From: Armigeres subalbatus
Lineage: Eukaryota; Arthropoda; Insecta; Diptera; Culicidae
Assembly (NCBI RefSeq): GCF_024139115.2
Contig: NC_085139.1
Coordinates: forward strand, 143,208,652 to 143,272,651
Length of the DNA stretch: 64,000 nucleotides
Direction: 5' to 3'
Shown here in pieces: positions 45,238-55,640 of the stretch. The first letter of the stretch is position 1, and the number at the start of each line of letters is the position of its first letter. The translations under genes and the position numbers were made by a program. The notes under the pieces are model-generated. The model was not told the DNA's origin. It was given only the letters and a program-made list of their open reading frames with translations, and did not search any database.

Positions 45238-46430
45238 CTAACAAAATAATTAACAACTAACAATATTTATTGAAGTCCACGGTAACAACTGGTAGCGGGC
45301 ATATTTAATTGACAGGACGCCTGTAAATCCCTTGAGCTTTTCCAACCGTGACTCGGTTACTCTCGTCAAAAGTCCCTGAAGAGGTCCTCTTGAAGCACCT
45401 GAGTATCGATACTGCCACAACAACAACCTTTGCTTGTTAGAGCACCCCCTAGTTGTTGGCCGTCATTCTCGAAAGCGCCACAATTGCTGTCGAGGCTTGC
45501 TTGCAAACGCGATAAATGGGTTAGCTGAAGTTGAGTTTGTCGTCAATCAAAACCCCGGGTTGTTTTCTGTTTGCTAACAACGTTGATTGTCGTCTCCGCC
45601 ACTTTACGGTTTATACGATACTTTTTGTATTGTGGTATGCCAGCTCCAGATTTCTACATCACCTTCACTCTAAGGTCTCTAAACTATTGGGGGATAAGCG
45701 TTAAAATGAACATTTTCCAAAGTCTGTGATGCAAATTCTATGAATCTAACAGCTATTAGTTTTTCCTTGGGCATGTTTCAAGATAAAAAGATTGAAAATT
45801 CAAGCCTTATATTTTCCCAATTTAACGCAGAATATGCGAAAAAATACATCATATGAGGAAGCAGCATAACAGAAAAGTACTGAATTAGTGTTATTTATCT
45901 AAAATTCAAAGAAAATTACTGCATGAAAGCCCACCGTCCGACCACGTTTCGTTCATTCGTTAACTTCCTTTTCTTTATCGTCCGTCGAGAATCGGGCACC
46001 CAAGCCAAGTGCATGAGAATTTTCCGCCAGTCAATAGCAACAACAGAAGGCGCAAAACGAAAGTCAGTTTAGCCGCCAGCATCACTGCGGCAACGGGATG
46101 TGCATGCTCGGTCACAGGCCATCGTGAGAGACTGTTCCGATTTCGGTTTGGTGAGATTTAGAGGTCCAGTGACGATACCTCGGCGCAGGGCGGGTGGACT
46201 GGACGGAGGTTGTCCGCTTCGTCTTGAAGTAACAAGTTCTCCAACAAGGTTGAAAGATGCTTAACTGGTGTGTACTGCAAGAAGGCCATCGAACAAAGTG
46301 TTTGGGAACCTGATTTTGTTTTCTTTTTGCACTGTTGTTTCCTAAATGTTTCTGACTTTATGATTTACGGAGTCGTTTACCGATATCCATATTTTATTTG
46401 GTTTTTGTTTAATTTTAAGGATGACACGTA
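45238..46430. other. Less repetitive block with a candidate core promoter
   Basis: GC-richer and without resemblance to other parts of the window. TCAGTT at 46064-46069 fits the arthropod initiator, and CGGCAACGG about 25 bp downstream recalls the MTE, though two bases off the ideal spacing. No coding frame follows, so any transcript would start with a noncoding exon. Confidence 0.25.
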
Positions 46431-47678
46431 ACACTAAATGGCAAAAATACATAATTCTTTATGTATTGAAGTACATTTGAACAATTTGTTTGAGACTTTA
46501 TCCGACTTACGCAACTCCAAGACAACGACCAAACACTGTTGTTGAACTAATTATCACCGAGTTTTCCGATTTCTACGATACAGATCAATAGTTTTAGGCA
46601 AAATCTCAGCACCCTTGGGCACGTTTATCTCAGAAATTGCTAGCATTGCTCCATGGCTGCTCTCCAAAGTGCGTGTTTTTGCCTTTCTCGTACACTGAGT
46701 GTATTGAAGGGCTATATGTTCTCTTCAAAAACAATATTCTTATAGAAAGCCAGTAGAGGCATAAAGTACTAGAACGCTGGTGGCACGCGCTGTAGTCATT
46801 TAAATTATTTTGCCACATTATGCTTCAATAAGCTTCAATTTGCCATAATTTATGTATCATGTTGTAGTGCTTGCTTGGTTTCATTGCCAACATCGATGTG
46901 GCTTGACAGTTGTAGTACCGGTACTTTGGCTGCCAGGTCGATGTAACCTAGATGTTAGTCACGCTAACAGGAACGACCTTAGCAATCTTATACTTTTGAA
47001 TCAACTAGAAGGCTCGACCCATAGTGTTATATACTAATCGAATCAGTTCGACGAATTTGATATGAAACCATTTTTGTTTTTTCTTACAAAAAGGGAATTT
47101 TTTATGTACAGTACAGTACACGTGCTATAGTAGTTGCCTATCGACCTACCGGAAGAGTGCTACAGTAGGGAACGCCTCCAGCCGTGACTAACAATACCCA
47201 AATGACTATCTGGCGCGTATTTTTCGTTGTGACAAAAAATGAACGGAAGAGTAGTTTTTTTTATGAGCGATACAGTATTTTTAAAATGAAACATTTACTT
47301 CAACATGGTACATAGTAAACAGCCATGTTCAGCTTATAGAAGCATAATTTGATAAAATATTATTAATGGCTGCAGTGCCACTAGCGTTCTAGTACTAATG
47401 CTTCTAATTTTAGTACTTAGCACACTCCACCCAAAACGACATACTACACAGTGCCTCTCTTCGAAGTTCTGACTAACTTTTGAGCCCTTCGGCCCTAGTT
47501 TGTGCCAGTAAGTTTTGAACTATTTAGGTCTTTTCATTGTACCATGCACTCCTTTTTTGAGCCATTTTGCTCTCAATGTGCTCACAATCTACTCAGATAG
47601 TCCCCGGCGGTGGATCTATTCTACTCAACACTGCAGTGCTGGTCAGCATATTCATAGATCAGCTCAAGTCCTAAGCAC
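46431..47678. other. Mixed old repeats, no gene
   Basis: It contains phrases that recur in inverted orientation (CCAGCGTTCTAGTAC type near 46775 and 47390). The segment 47520-47670 is related to 55080-55190 (CTACTCGGACAGCCCC, TGGATCTATTCT), a further dispersed repeat of unknown class. Confidence 0.4.
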
Positions 47679-47990
47679 TAAGCATATGCGGTATTTCGAA
47701 AAATTCGAGCATGGCGAAATCTGATTTCTTAATTTCGTTTCGTTTCGTAAAATTACAAAAATTTCGCTAGAAAAAATTAGCTTCTAACGAAATTTAACAG
47801 AATTCCGCGGAATTTCGAATCAAATTTAAACCTAAACCATACTTTATATTATAAAAAATGTTGGCTGCGCCGCTGCACTAAATCATAAAACTACTTTCAA
47901 AACTGTATGCTATATGTTCATTTTTTATTAACGCTTACTTCATCTTCTTCAATAATTCTACATTCTAACTGAAACTTGGCCTCCATTGCC

Positions 47991-48091
47991 CTCCATTGCA
48001 TGAGTATCTTGTGTGGCAAGTACAATGGATACGCTATGCGAGAATCAAACCATCTCCGGATTGGCAATCCTACGCCTTTGCTCGCCTTTGC
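47991..48091 (-). mobile_element. SINE head fragment (family of 3176)
   Basis: The minus-strand reading gives GAGCAAAGGCGTAGGATTGCC and a B-box region TTTGATTCTC, matching the heads at 3176 and 32650. Confidence 0.75.
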
Positions 48092-48394
48092 TTGAGACGC
48101 TTACTACATATTACAACCAGGTGTATAACTTTTTTTTTATCCAAAGTAGATTATACAATAAGTGAGCTGTGTATATTCGCTGTTTCACGGCCAATCATGA
48201 TTTGCAAATACGATGTGTACAGTTAATCAAGTTAAGCTAAGCTCTTCTTTGATTATTTGCACAATATGTACGGAGCATTGCAGATTTGTGGGCATTTCTA
48301 GATCTTCGCATGAAATTTGCAAAATTGCTGAAAGTTTTTTCCTCATGATTGCTTTCAGCTCATACTGACTATAACTAATGTCTCTTGCACTTAA

Positions 48395-48645
48395 GGTGGG
48401 CTTCGTGGCCGTGCGCTTCGCGACATCGTTTAGACGCATGAGCGTGGGTTCGATTCCCGCCCCGGTAAGGAGGAAATTTTTCGTGATCGAAAAATTCTCC
48501 ACCGGTCCACTGGGTGTGTTCTGTCCGTTGTATATTTGTTAAGTGTCCAGTCTGTACGACCTCTGGTCGAAGACGATGTTCCTGTCTTTTAATTGAAGTC
48601 GATTGATGATGGAATTGTTTGCATGTCTCATATGCAATAACAAAT
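48395..48645 (+). mobile_element. tRNA-derived SINE, second family
   Basis: A box in GTGGCCGTGCGC near 48408 and B box GTGGGTTCGATTCCC near 48446, followed by a non-tRNA body (TCCACCGGTCCACTGGGTG, AAGTGTCCAGTCTG). The head is folded like a tRNA, but the downstream body shows it is a SINE rather than a tRNA gene. Confidence 0.75.
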
Positions 48646-49075
48646 ATACAAGGAAAAACCAGTCAGTAGCTCTGACCGTCGAGCTGATTGTATATAAGAC
48701 TATGGGTCGAGCCTCCCATAAAAAGTATGAATTTGGAAGGAATGATAGCCTTTTGATACATCTTTTTGTATGAGAAAGGAAAATTATTTCATATCTATAA
48801 ACTGATGCCGTATAAACTTTGCGGTCACATTTGTGAAATACATATTGTGCATTTTAGAAAGGTTTACAGGATTCTTTTAGGGGGAAAATGTATGCTATTA
48901 ATGTGTCGCCAGCAGTAAATTGAATTCCGACTTCCAACGTTTTACTTCCGAAGGGGTCGTACACTAATTACGTAAGCACTTATGGGGGTAGGAGGGTCTG
49001 CCATTTTCTTACACTCCATATAAATAAAAAATGAGTTGTATGGGAAAAATCTTGCATGGGGGGAAGGGGGTCAGT

Positions 49076-49165
49076 CGAGTCAAGTACGAGACACTGAAGA
49101 CGGCCTTACTGTTGAGGTCGAAATACGTATCTGTCAAGATATAATTAAGTGGTGGAATTCAATGG
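49076..49165 (+). repeat. Dispersed repeat with hammerhead-like core
   Basis: The core at 49090-49135 has GACA, CTGAAGA, a stem-loop (GGCC with GGTC), GAAA, TAC/GTA and C before TGTC. It is the same sequence as 35390-35490. One extra base after CTGAAGA departs from the canonical hammerhead. Confidence 0.6.
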
Positions 49166-49790
49166 GAGCTTGAGCTTGAGCTTGAGCTTGATTGACTGCT
49201 CGTAGTTGCTACTCCACTATGACCAGATCAGCTGTTCTTGCACAGGGAACCAACAGATGTTTGCTTGGGACTAGCACACATCTTCAATGTACAAGTACTG
49301 GTGATCTCATTTGTTAGGTCATACTGGCGCCTGCCACGTCAGAATGCAAGTCAATGTAGGGAAGGGGGAGGAAATGATGATGCAATCACTCGCCCACTGC
49401 AAGCCGAATATACCTCTGCACTTGCCACGAGTTCATGCGGAATTTTTTGGAATTCCTGGGTTAGGTTGGAGAGGCAGAGGTCCTTCTTGGTTAACGAGCT
49501 GCCAATGTGATAGATAGGAGAAGGTAACTGATGGAATTTCTATCTAATTGGATGTAGGAAACGAGCTCTATAGTTCATTTCCAATTCTAGCAGATTACTG
49601 ATAGAATACTCAAGTTGAAGGTATAGGAATAGTAATGGAAACGGTATGGAAGTCCATTTCCAGTTCTAGCGATTGCTAGAACATGAGAAATAAAGAGAAA
49701 GATACAAAGTAGGAGAATGGAACGGACCTGGGATTGAACCCACGACCTCCCGTCTTTTGACAAGTGAAGACATTCCACTAAAAAGCTCAA
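49166..49790 (-). mobile_element. Long tRNA-headed SINE with AAGCTC tail
   Basis: On the minus strand the head has an A-box-like segment (complement at 49771-49785) and a B box (complement GGGATTGAACC at 49730-49740). The tail is AAGCTC hexamers (GAGCTT at 49166-49190). Near the tail it shares wording (CGTAGTTGCTACTCC, GGCGCC-TGCCACGTC) with the element at 6532, so the two share a 3' module. Confidence 0.75.
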
Positions 49791-51056
49791 AATAATTTTC
49801 TTAACCTGAAAAGTTGCTTACGTAATTAGTGTACACTGTATTAGTGTACAGCCCCGAACTTACTTCCGACATCATTATCGTCAAAACAAAATTTGAGTTA
49901 TGCAAAAAAATATTGCATTCGAAACTACCATTCCGAGGGTTATTATAAGAATATGCACCGACGATTTTCAGCAGATAACAAACCCGTTTGATTTTGCATT
50001 CGCGCAGTAAAAATCAACTGTGACCCATGTGGAATGTTGTCAAATGAACTGAAACAGTGGTGAAATTCTCTGATACCATCGTAACATATTAACTGAAATT
50101 TGATAGTAGATTTAAAGCTCTGTAGTCTACAAAATAGTAGTTTCTACCACGGAATTTTTTTTCTGTGTACCATTGTCGGAAGAGCGTTGGAACTCGACTT
50201 CCGAACTTCAATTTGGTGCCAGCGACATTGTCAGCGATAAAACAAGCTCGATTTTGTGATAGATAATACCTGCATATTTATTTTATTTTTCCATGTGAAT
50301 CTCGTCGGAAGTTGGCCTTGCTGCCAGTTCATCAGCGTCATACAAACAGTTTTGGTTTTGGATACGGCTGTGTATCCCACTGGATAAAAAATAAAATCTA
50401 TGTCTATATTTTCTAATTTCGAGGAAGCTCAATACCATAAAACCAACCTGATTAGTCAATATGAAAAAAGGCTTCATGCTATATCACATAATTCTTAACT
50501 TTCGGGAGGACACGCTCCACGATGTATTCCATTGAAAGCGTCAAAAATGCTGCGGTATTGCTTCAATGGTATATAAACGGGAAAGCGGCGATTTTTCACA
50601 GGCTGCTTCTTCTGTTATAATAACTCTGTCGGGCGCAAAACAGTTATTTTACTATGAAAAGTGAAGTCGAAACTCCGTACATAATGTAATACCAATTTAA
50701 TAAAAATTCCGCGGAAAAAATTCAAATTTCGTTTCGTTTCGTAAAATTTCGAATTAAACTGACCTTGATTTCGAATCATTTCGAAGTCCTGAAAGTAAAT
50801 CTATATTTCGTTTCGAATCATCATAGATATTTAAAATTTCGTTTCGTTTCGTTAGGAAAAAGTGTGTTATCGCATACCCTTACTAAGCACTTCAACGGTG
50901 ATCGGAAGAGTGTCGTGGTTGGTCCAAAGATTCCCCAGTCAACACAAGATCGTATATTATATTACATAAGATGCCAAATTGTAGGAGATTGACGTTGGCT
51001 TTCTCAGTCTAATTTAATTAAGACGGCTAGTTTGGCATAGGTGGGCAGCAGGGACT

Positions 51057-51158
51057 ATGTCCAAGGGCTTGACGATCCCTCCCCAGGCCATCTGCGAGTT
51101 GTGGCGCCTGCCTAGGATGTGGTGGGGTTTGACAGTGGGCCCTGTTAAACCTCTATAA
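51057..51158 (+). CDS. 33-codon small ORF at the RTE 5' end
   Basis: The ATG at 51057 opens MSKGLTIPPQAICELWRLPR and stops at TAA 51156-51158. The first 15 residues nearly equal the start of the R1/I-group gag at 3049 (MSKGLTTPPHGLCEL). RTE elements often have a tiny ORF1, so it may be real, or it may be a captured leader. The minus-strand sister copy is truncated before this point and cannot confirm it. Confidence 0.4.
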   Translation: MSKGLTIPPQAICELWRLPRMWWGLTVGPVKPL

Positions 51159-51252
51159 AAAGCTGCATGTATCCGCAAGTAGGCTCCGCCAAAGCGACCG
51201 TGTGCCGCTCAAAGCGCACAAGCCCAAGTCCTGGTGTTAGGTGGGACGCTAA

Positions 51253-52014
51253 ACAGCCCTGACACGACGGCCCTCCGACGAGACAGGAGGTTTGCGCAGG
51301 CCCAATAAGCCGCCTTTAAAAACAACTATTACGAACGACATAGAAGATAATACGACTCGATACAATCGGCAACGACCTGGGCGACGAATAAAGGATCACG
51401 ATTGGAAGCTTGGAACATGGAACTGCAAGTCGCTAGGCTTCGCAGGTTGCGATAGGATAATCTACGATGAATTACATCCCCGCAACTTCGATGTCGTAGC
51501 GCTGCAGGAAGTCTGCTGGACAGGACAGAAAGTGTGGAAAAGCGGGCATCGAGCGGCTACCTTCTACCAAAGCTGTGGCACCACCAACGAGCTGGGAACC
51601 GGCTTCATAGTGCTGGGAAAGATGCGCCAACGCGTGATTGGGTGGCAGCCAATCAACGCAAGGATGTGCAAGCTGAGGATAAAAGGCCGTTTCTTCAACT
51701 ATAGTATCATCAACGTGCACTGCCCACACGAAGGGAGATCCGACGACGAGAAAGAAGCGTTCTATGCGCAGCTGGAGCAGACATACGATGGATGCCCACT
51801 GCGGGACGTCAAAATCGTCATCGGTGACATGAACGCTCAGGTAGGAAAGGAAATGTATAGACCGGTCATCGGACCGGATAGTCTGCATACCGTATCGAAC
51901 GACAACGGCCAACGATGCATAAACTTCGCAGCCTCCCGCGGAATGGTAGTCCGAAGCACTTTCTTCCCCGTAAGAATATCCACAAGGCCACATGGAAATC
52001 ACCTAATCAAGTAA
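51253..52014 (+). pseudogene. RTE endonuclease
   Basis: The frame opens after a TAA at 51250 with no early ATG. Motifs: KLGTWNCKSL (start of the fold), FDVVALQEVCWTGQ (catalytic Glu), GTGFIVLGKMRQRVIGW, FNYSIINVHCPHEGR, VKIVIGDMNAQVGKEMY (GDMN) and NGQRCINFAASRGMVV. Nearly the whole domain is intact; the SDH-type end motif lies past a frameshift near 51965 (SANIESDHYLVAV at about 52090). It makes the target nick that primes reverse transcription. Confidence 0.85.
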
Positions 52015-52645
52015 CGGAAAACCAAATCGACCACGTTCTAATCGACGGTAAATTCTTCTCCGACATCACGAACGTACGCACTTACCGCAGTGCGAATATT
52101 GAATCCGACCACTACCTCGTCGCAGTATGTCTGCGCTCAAAACTCTCGACGGTGATCAACACGCGTCGGAGTCGTCCGCCGCGGCTTAACATTGGGCGGC
52201 TACAAGACGGTAGACTAGCCCAAGACTACGCGCAGCAGCTGGAAGTGGCACTCCCAACGGAAGAGCAGCTAGGCGCAGCATCTCTTGAAGATGGCTGGAG
52301 AGATATTCGATCCGCCATTGGAAGCACCGCAACCGCTGCACTAGGCACGGTGGCTCCGGATCAGAGAAACGACTGGTATGACGGCGAATGTGAGCAGTTA
52401 GTTGAGAGGAGAAGAATGCAGCATGGGCGAGATTGCTGCAACACCGCACGAGGGCGAACGAGGCACGATACAAACGGGCGCGGAACAGACAAAACTCGAT
52501 TTTCCGGAGGAAAAAGCGCCAGCAGGAAGATCGAGACCGTGAAGAGACGGAGGAACTGTACCGCGCTAATAACGCACGAAAGTTCTATGAGAAGTTGAAC
52601 CGTTCACGTAAGGGCCACGTGCCACAGCCCGATATGTGTAAGGAC
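51966..52645 (+). pseudogene. RTE endonuclease end and connector
   Basis: It resumes in a shifted frame with FLPRKNIHKATWKSPNQ, IDHVLIDGKFFSDI, SANIESDHYLVAV (catalytic Asp-His) and APDQRNDWYDGECEQLVE. A second 1-nt shift near 52410 moves the helical connector (RARNRQNSIFRRKKRQQEDR) to another frame, which ends at the hAT-like insertion after VPQPDMCKD. Confidence 0.8.
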
Positions 52646-53038
52646 CAGTGTTGTGCTGAATCATTATCAAACGATAATGATTGGAATTTTCATGTGAAAA
52701 CTTTTCACGTGAAAACAGTAGGCGAGTTGTCGCCGGTGACAACTTCTCAAATGTTGCACTCAAACGATAGTAAACACAGAATTTTCATTCAAACATTAAT
52801 CTTTACTAATATCAGCTAATTGTCAACAGTCCCGTTATATCTTCTATTTGGCGTTATGGTTTGATGATAGTAAGGAAAAATAGTTCTAAATGTAACGGTA
52901 AACGCTTCAAATCAAGATACGATTTTCAAACGATTCCTAATCGCTGGCGAGTTTTTATCACTTGATAATTTAAAAGTAAGATCGCGGGTAAGTTTGATCA
53001 TCCTCGATTTTTTGAAAATTTGATTTTTCCCATCCCTG
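52646..53038. mobile_element. hAT-like element, 393 bp, inside the RTE ORF
   Basis: The 8-bp duplication GTAAGGAC flanks it (52638-52645 and 53039-53046). The ends start CAGTGTTG and CAGGGATG (complement), a short imperfect TIR. There is no coding frame. Removing it with one duplicate restores continuity of the surrounding LINE sequence. Confidence 0.85.
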
Positions 53039-53046
53039 GTAAGGAC

Positions 53047-54225
53047 ATAAACGGGAACCTTCTTACGAACGAGCGTGAGGTGATCCAAAGGTGGCGGCAG
53101 CACTACGAAGAGCACCTAAATGGCGATATGGCAGACAACGGTGGCGGTATGGTAATGAACCTAGGAGCACGCGCGCAGGACATGCGACTTCCGGCTCCGA
53201 ATCTCCAGGAAATCCAGGAGGAGATCGGCCGGCTGAAAAACAACAAAGCCCCTGGAGTTGACCAACTACCAGGAGAGCTGTTTAAACACGGTGGTGAAGC
53301 ACTGGCTAGAGCGCTGCACTGGGTGATTACCAAGGTTTGGGAGGATGAGGTTCTGCCGCAGGAGTGGATGGAAGGTGTCGTGTGTCCCATCTACAAAAAG
53401 GGCGATAAGCTGGATTGTAGCAACTACCGCGCAATCACATTGCTGAACGCCGCCTACAAGGTACTCTCCCAAATTTTATGCCGTCGACTAACACCAATTG
53501 CAAGAGAGTTCGTGGGGCAGTACCAGGCGGGATTTATGGGTGAACGCTCTACCACAGACCAGGTGTTCGCCATACGTCAGGTATTGCAGAAATGCCGCGA
53601 ATACAACGTGCCCACACATCATCTATTTATCGACTTCAAAGCCGCATATGATACAATCGATCGGGACCAGCTATGGCAGCTAATGCACGAAAACGGATTT
53701 CCGGATAAACTGATACAGTTGATCAAGGCGACGATGGATCGGGTGATGTGCGTAGTTCGAGTTTCAGGGGCATTCTCGAGTCCCTTCGAAACCCGTAGAG
53801 GGTTACGGCAAGGTGATGGTCTTTCGTGTCTGCTAGTCAACATCGCTTTGGAGGGAGTAATACGAAGGGCAGGGATTGACACGAGTGGTACGATTTTCAC
53901 GAAGTCCGTCCAGTTATTTGGTTTCGCCGACGACATTGATATCATGGCACGTAACTTTGAGAGGATGGAGGAAGCCTACATCAGACTGAAAAGCGAAGCT
54001 AAACGGATTGGACTAGTCATCAACACGTCGAAGACGAAGTACATGATAGGAAGAGGCTCAAGAGAGGTTAATGTGAGCCACCCACCACGAGTTTGTATCG
54101 GTGGTGACGAAATCGAGGTGGTTGAAGAATTCGTGTACTTGGGCTCACTGGTGACCGCCGATAACGATACCAGCAGAGAAATTCGGAGACGCATAGTGGC
54201 TGGAGATCGTACGCACTTTGACTCC
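53047..54225 (+). pseudogene. RTE reverse transcriptase
   Basis: About 390 uninterrupted codons: [71 protein letters not shown] (catalytic Asp), TRRGLRQGDGLSCLLVNIAL, VQLFGFADDIDIMARNF (FADD), LVINTSKTKYMIGRG and VYLGSLVTADNDTSREIRRR. All catalytic residues are present. A frameshift near 54220 separates the C-terminus. Confidence 0.92.
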
Positions 54226-54731
54226 GCAAGACGCTCCGATCGAATAGAGTTCGCCGCCGTACCAAACTTACTATCTACAAAACGCTTATAAGACCGGTAG
54301 TTCTCTACGGACACGAGACCTGGACGATGCTCGTGGAGGACCAACGCGCACTGGGAGTTTTCGAAAGGAAAGTGTTGCGTACCATCTATGGTGGGTTGCA
54401 GATGGCGGACGGTACGTGGAGGAGGCGAATGAACCACGAGTTGCATCAGCTGTTGGGAGAACCATCCATCGTTCACACCGCGAAAGTCGGACGACTGCGA
54501 TGGGCCGGGCACGTAGCCAGAATGTCGGACAGAAACCCGGTGAAAATGGTTCTCGACAACGATCCGACGGGAACAAGAAGGCGAGGTGCACAGCGGGCAA
54601 GGTGGATCGATCAGGTGGAGGACGACTTGCGGACCCTCCGCAGACTGCGTGGTTGGCGAAGTGCAGCCATGAACCGAGCTGAATGGAGAAGTCTTTTATG
54701 TGAAGCACAGGCCACTCCGGCCTTAGTCTGA
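54226..54731 (+). pseudogene. RTE C-terminal domain
   Basis: It continues in a new frame with LTIYKTLIRPVVLYGHETW, ERKVLRTIYGG, RRRMNHELHQLLGEPSIVHT, GRLRWAGHVARMSDRNPVKM and TLRRLRGWRSAAMNRAEWR, ending at TGA 54729-54731 nine bases before the element end. This is the conserved tail of RTE-clade proteins. Confidence 0.88.
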
Positions 54732-54851
54732 TGATAAATAAGTTTGGCATAGCCCGACGTTTCGGTCCCGTGCATTGGACCTTTTTCAAGGGATAAGCTT
54801 ATCTCCTCCACTTTAGCATCTTATGTTGCATCATATACGATTTTGTGTTGA

Positions 54852-55355
54852 CTGGGTCCGGCTGGAAGTAGCTTTCGGTTCAAAGGTGCCTCGTTCATGT
54901 TGTTCATCACAGCCAATTTTCATACTTGAGAACAAGCAAACCAAAACAAGAAATTTGACATTCAAAGTACCGATCAGCTACCGACCAAACCCCTGTATGC
55001 AAAATAATAATACTGATTTACTCAACCACTTGCCGGTGGTGATCCTAGCCTATTCTGATTCACCGGTTTCCCATGCCCTTGATCCATTCGGGTTACTGCT
55101 TAACCATTGAGTCATTCAGCTCCCGCCTTGTTCGCAGACTACTCGGACAGCCCCACGCGGTGAATCTATTCTGCTCCGACGCAGTGTGGGGAAAACTTCA
55201 AAATATCAAAACTTACACACGATTTAAATCAATCGTAAGTTTTGACATCCCCAATTCAGCACCTAAACGCTCATGGCTGAGTTGAATCATCGTAGATTTT
55301 TTTGTTTCCCTTCGTTAAAAACAGTAATTTTATGTTCGTCGCATAGAGCAATGGG
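54852..55355. other. Old dispersed repeat, no gene
   Basis: The stretch 55080-55190 is related to 47540-47640 (CTACTCGGACAGCCCC). An inverted pair (ATCAAAACTTACACACGATT and AATCGTAAGTTTTGA) lies near 55206-55245. Confidence 0.4.
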
Positions 55356-55359
55356 GGGA

Positions 55360-55640
55360 AACTTATTCGGCCGAAAGCCGTTTGGCCAAATGCCACTAGG
55401 CCGAACAAATCATTAGGTTGAAAACCATCTGGCCATTTTTCAAACGACCTATTCGGCCAAATATGCTGCTCGGCCAAATGACATGTTCATTCAAATGATC
55501 TGTTCGGCCAAATAACCTATTTGGTCAAATGTTATACTCGGCCAAATAACCTATTCGGCCAAATGACCTTTTTAGCCAAATGGTCGTATATTCGGCCAAA
55601 CAACTTTCGGCCTAGTGGACTTCGGCCAAATAGCATTCGG
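55360..55640. repeat. Tandem TTCGGCCAAATGACC satellite
   Basis: Variants of TCGGCCAAATGACCTAT repeat with a period of roughly 16-18 bp. The same satellite appears inverted at 62265-62400, direct at 62740-62945, and as a trace at 18335-18395. Confidence 0.85.

Larger units (their letters stand above)
48953..49855. mobile_element. TIR element (GGGGTCGTACACTAATTACG) with nested SINE
   Basis: GGGGTCGTACACTAATTACG at 48953 is matched by the complement of 49809-49855. The original element was small; it now contains the hammerhead-type repeat and a SINE. A target duplication is not clear. Confidence 0.65.
47679..50882. mobile_element. hAT-like 3.2-kb unit with nested insertions
   Basis: The 8-bp duplication CTAAGCAC flanks it (47671-47678 and 50883-50890). 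The ends TAAGCATATGCGGTA and TAAGGGTATGCGATA (complement) form the TIR. TTTCGTTTCG words repeat next to both ends (47735-47830, 50725-50850). The interior carries several SINEs and a smaller TIR element rather than a transposase, so the original core was probably short. Confidence 0.8.
51041..54740 (+). mobile_element. Full-length RTE-clade LINE with 12-bp target duplication
   Basis: AGTTTGGCATAG flanks it on both sides (51029-51040 and 54741-54752), so both ends are true element ends. It comprises a 33-codon ORF near the 5' end, a long frame with endonuclease and reverse transcriptase, and a short TGATGATAAATA tail. It is interrupted by an hAT-like element at 52646-53038 and by frameshifts near 51965, 52410 and 54220. 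Two other copies lie at 20383-24350 and 36664-38252, both minus strand. Confidence 0.92.
50929..54851. mobile_element. Small TIR element split by the RTE insertion
   Basis: CCCAGTCAACACAAGATCG at 50929 and the complement of the segment ending at 54851 match over about 45 bp. Without the RTE the element is about 210 bp. The part right of the RTE includes a hammerhead-like remnant (54753-54793). Confidence 0.7.

Noticed and set aside
48395..48470. Possible tRNA gene
   Set aside because: The tRNA-like head is followed by a non-tRNA SINE body, and the ends do not pair as an acceptor stem.
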